Below, piece after piece: positions 5,561-6,634 of a stretch of DNA of 6,634 bases (position 1 is its first letter; each line of letters begins with the position of its first letter). Source of the DNA: DATGFK01 sp040007395 (GTDB lineage Bacteria; Chloroflexota; Anaerolineae; Aggregatilineales; UBA2796); NCBI GenBank assembly GCA_040007395.1, contig JBDTVG010000260.1:1-6634 (forward strand), written 5' to 3'. The notes under the pieces are model-generated. The model saw nothing but the letters and a program-made list of their open reading frames with translations, searched no databases and was not told where the DNA came from. Position numbers and translations under genes: made by a program.

Positions 5561-6580
5561 ATGATTTACCAACTTTTGCTGTGTTTCGCATCCCTCGTGC
5601 TCGATGTCATGGCGGAGGCCGGTGTAGGCGCTCAAGAAAAGGATTTGGAAATTGCCCTGTTACGCCAGCAGTTGCGCATTTTGGAACGCAAGGTAAACGA
5701 CAAATCCCAGCTTTCACGCCCTGAAAAACTGATGCTGGTCGCGCTCGCGAACCAACTCAAAGACGTGTCTCAGAACTTTCGCGACCGATTACAGAAGTGT
5801 CTACTGCTGGTCAAGCCAGACACCTTGCTGAAATGGCATCGTGAACTCGTGCGCCGAAAGTGGACGACCCAGCGACCGAAGGTTGGCGGTCGCCCGCGGA
5901 TTGGTGAAGAACTGGAAACCCTGATTGTGCGCCTGGCGCGCGAAAATCCGCGCCTGGGCTTTGACAAGATCCAGGGCGAGCTGCTCAAGCTGGGATTTGA
6001 AGTGGATCGCAGCACCGTGCGTAACGTGATGCGGCGGCATCATCTGCCGCCTGCTCCTGAGCGCGGACGCAGTTCCTGGCGGACGTTTCTGAAGCACTAT
6101 CGGGCGCAGATGCTCGCCTGCGATTTCTTCACCGTCGAAACCATCGACCTGCAGACCCTGTACGTTTTATTTTTCATCGAGATGGGTTCGCGGCGGGTCC
6201 ATCTGGCGGGTTGCATGGCGATGCCCGATAGTGCCTGGGTCACTCAACAGGCGCGTCAATTGGTCTGGCACCTCACCGATTGCCCTCAGATGATGCGATT
6301 CCTTATTCACGACAACGATACCAAGTTTTCGGCGGCCTTTGATAACATCTTTGCCTCTGAAGGTATTGAGATCGTGTTCACGCCGTTCCGCGCCCCCAAA
6401 GCGAAGGCGGTCGCCGAGCGTTGGGGGGGTCGGTACGCACCGAGTGCCTGGACCAACTTCTCATTCTGAACCGGCGTCATTTGTGGAAGGTGCTGACGGA
6501 ATACGTCTGCTACTACAACACGGCTCGGCCCCATCAAGGGCTCGCGCAACACTCTCCAATCCCATTTCAGGTCTCCCAGG
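5561..6580 (+). pseudogene. rve-type (DDE) IS transposase, frameshifted after the catalytic Glu and interrupted by a group II intron
   Basis: This integrase-core transposase would cut and join insertion-element ends. I start it at the ATG 5561 because MIYQLLLCFASLVLD and EKDLEIALLRQQLRILERK match the usual N-terminus of this group; the frame is also open from 5510. A HTH region follows (RLARENPRLGFDKIQGELL ... DRSTVRNVMRR). The DDE core has Asp188 in LACDFF, Asp251 in IHDNDTKF and Glu286 in VAERW, with 34 residues between the last two. Directly after Glu286 a run of seven G (6423-6429) breaks the frame, and the original frame stops at 6469. The -1 frame resumes with GGSVRTECLDQLLILNRRHLW, YVCYYNTARPHQGLAQHSPIP and QVSQG. 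After 6580 the sequence belongs to an antisense group II intron, so the last ~20-40 residues are lost or lie beyond the intron. It belongs to the same broad family as the relic at 829-1550 but differs strongly in the core. Confidence 0.87.
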
Positions 6581-6634
6581 GTCGGGTAGGTCGGAGCTAT
6601 TTCTAGCCCCTTCCCCCCTAAGAACCGGACGTGA
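6581..6634 (-). ncRNA. 3' end of a group II intron (domain V 3' strand and domain VI), continuing past the window
   Basis: On the minus strand, 6633-6622 reads CACGTCCGGTTC, the conserved 3' strand of group II intron domain V. After TTA comes domain VI. Its outer strand GGGGGG (6618-6613) faces CCTACCC (6590-6584), leaving one unpaired A at 6587, and its inner stem GGGGCTA (6610-6604) pairs with TAGCTCC (6599-6593) around a GAAA tetraloop. The intron would end CTACCCGAC at 6581, with the branch-point A seven nucleotides from the 3' end and a terminal AC, both as expected for group II introns. The domain V 5' strand, the intron-encoded reverse transcriptase and domains I-IV would lie beyond 6634. 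It is inserted antisense to the transposase, so splicing could not repair the transposase mRNA. Confidence 0.88.

Noticed and set aside
829..6580. Composite transposon: two rve-type transposases in opposite orientation flanking the two exported-protein genes
   Set aside because: The two transposases differ throughout the core (for example WACDFLPVINLFF against LACDFFTVETIDL) and are broken independently, so they are not two copies of one IS that could mobilise the middle as a unit.
6421..6606. Separate 61-residue gene starting at ATG-like position in the G-run
   Set aside because: Its sequence is the direct continuation of the frameshifted transposase, and its last residues come from the inserted intron.
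1..6634. tRNA, rRNA or riboswitch genes
   Set aside because: No cloverleaf, CCA end, conserved rRNA segment or known riboswitch core was recognised on either strand by eye.

Overview
The window reads as an accessory stretch of a bacterial chromosome, probably from Chloroflexota. The lineage call rests on the 592-residue lipoprotein at 3500-5278. Its Cys-containing N-terminal domain (CNDIGANQVCYGN ... WGIAVMRAAVNLP), followed by a FecR-like stretch and a Pro/Thr linker, is a layout I associate with Chloroflexota surface proteins. The neighbouring secreted protein made of four PPC-like repeats fits the same group. This is recognition from memory, not a database result.

Layout. (1) 7-327, minus: a small protein with a nucleoside 2-deoxyribosyltransferase/TIR-like fold, apparently cut short at its C-terminus. 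(2) 328-671: no convincing gene, ending in a run of compact GC-rich hairpins. (3) 672-1550, minus: two abutting transposase relics. One is only the last ~40 codons of a transposase. The other is most of an rve-type DDE transposase that has lost its N-terminus, carries a 1-nt deletion and has an in-frame amber codon. (4) 1551-1886: unassigned spacer with a weak minus-strand open frame. (5) 1887-3395 and 3500-5278, plus: the only intact large genes, both exported. The first is a signal-peptide protein with four ~120-residue beta-sandwich repeats. The second is a TTG-started lipoprotein whose C-terminus is a six-bladed TolB-like propeller with an exact 44-residue period. A long imperfect hairpin lies between them. 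(6) 5279-5560: spacer. (7) 5561-6580, plus: a second, different rve-type transposase, frameshifted at a run of seven G just after the catalytic Glu. (8) 6581-6634, minus: the 3' end of a group II intron (3' strand of domain V and all of domain VI, with a bulged branch-point A), inserted antisense into the 3' part of that transposase and running out of the window.

The two exported proteins probably act at the cell surface or in the envelope. Neither has a catalytic motif, so binding, adhesion or scaffolding is more likely than enzymatic work. The rest is mobile-element debris around them: at least two transposase types, plus a retroelement nested inside one of them. I see no complete new multi-gene system. 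The items most worth a second look are the nested intron, the frameshift at the catalytic Glu, the paired surface proteins, the stand-alone TIR/NDT-like protein and the unexplained hairpin cluster.
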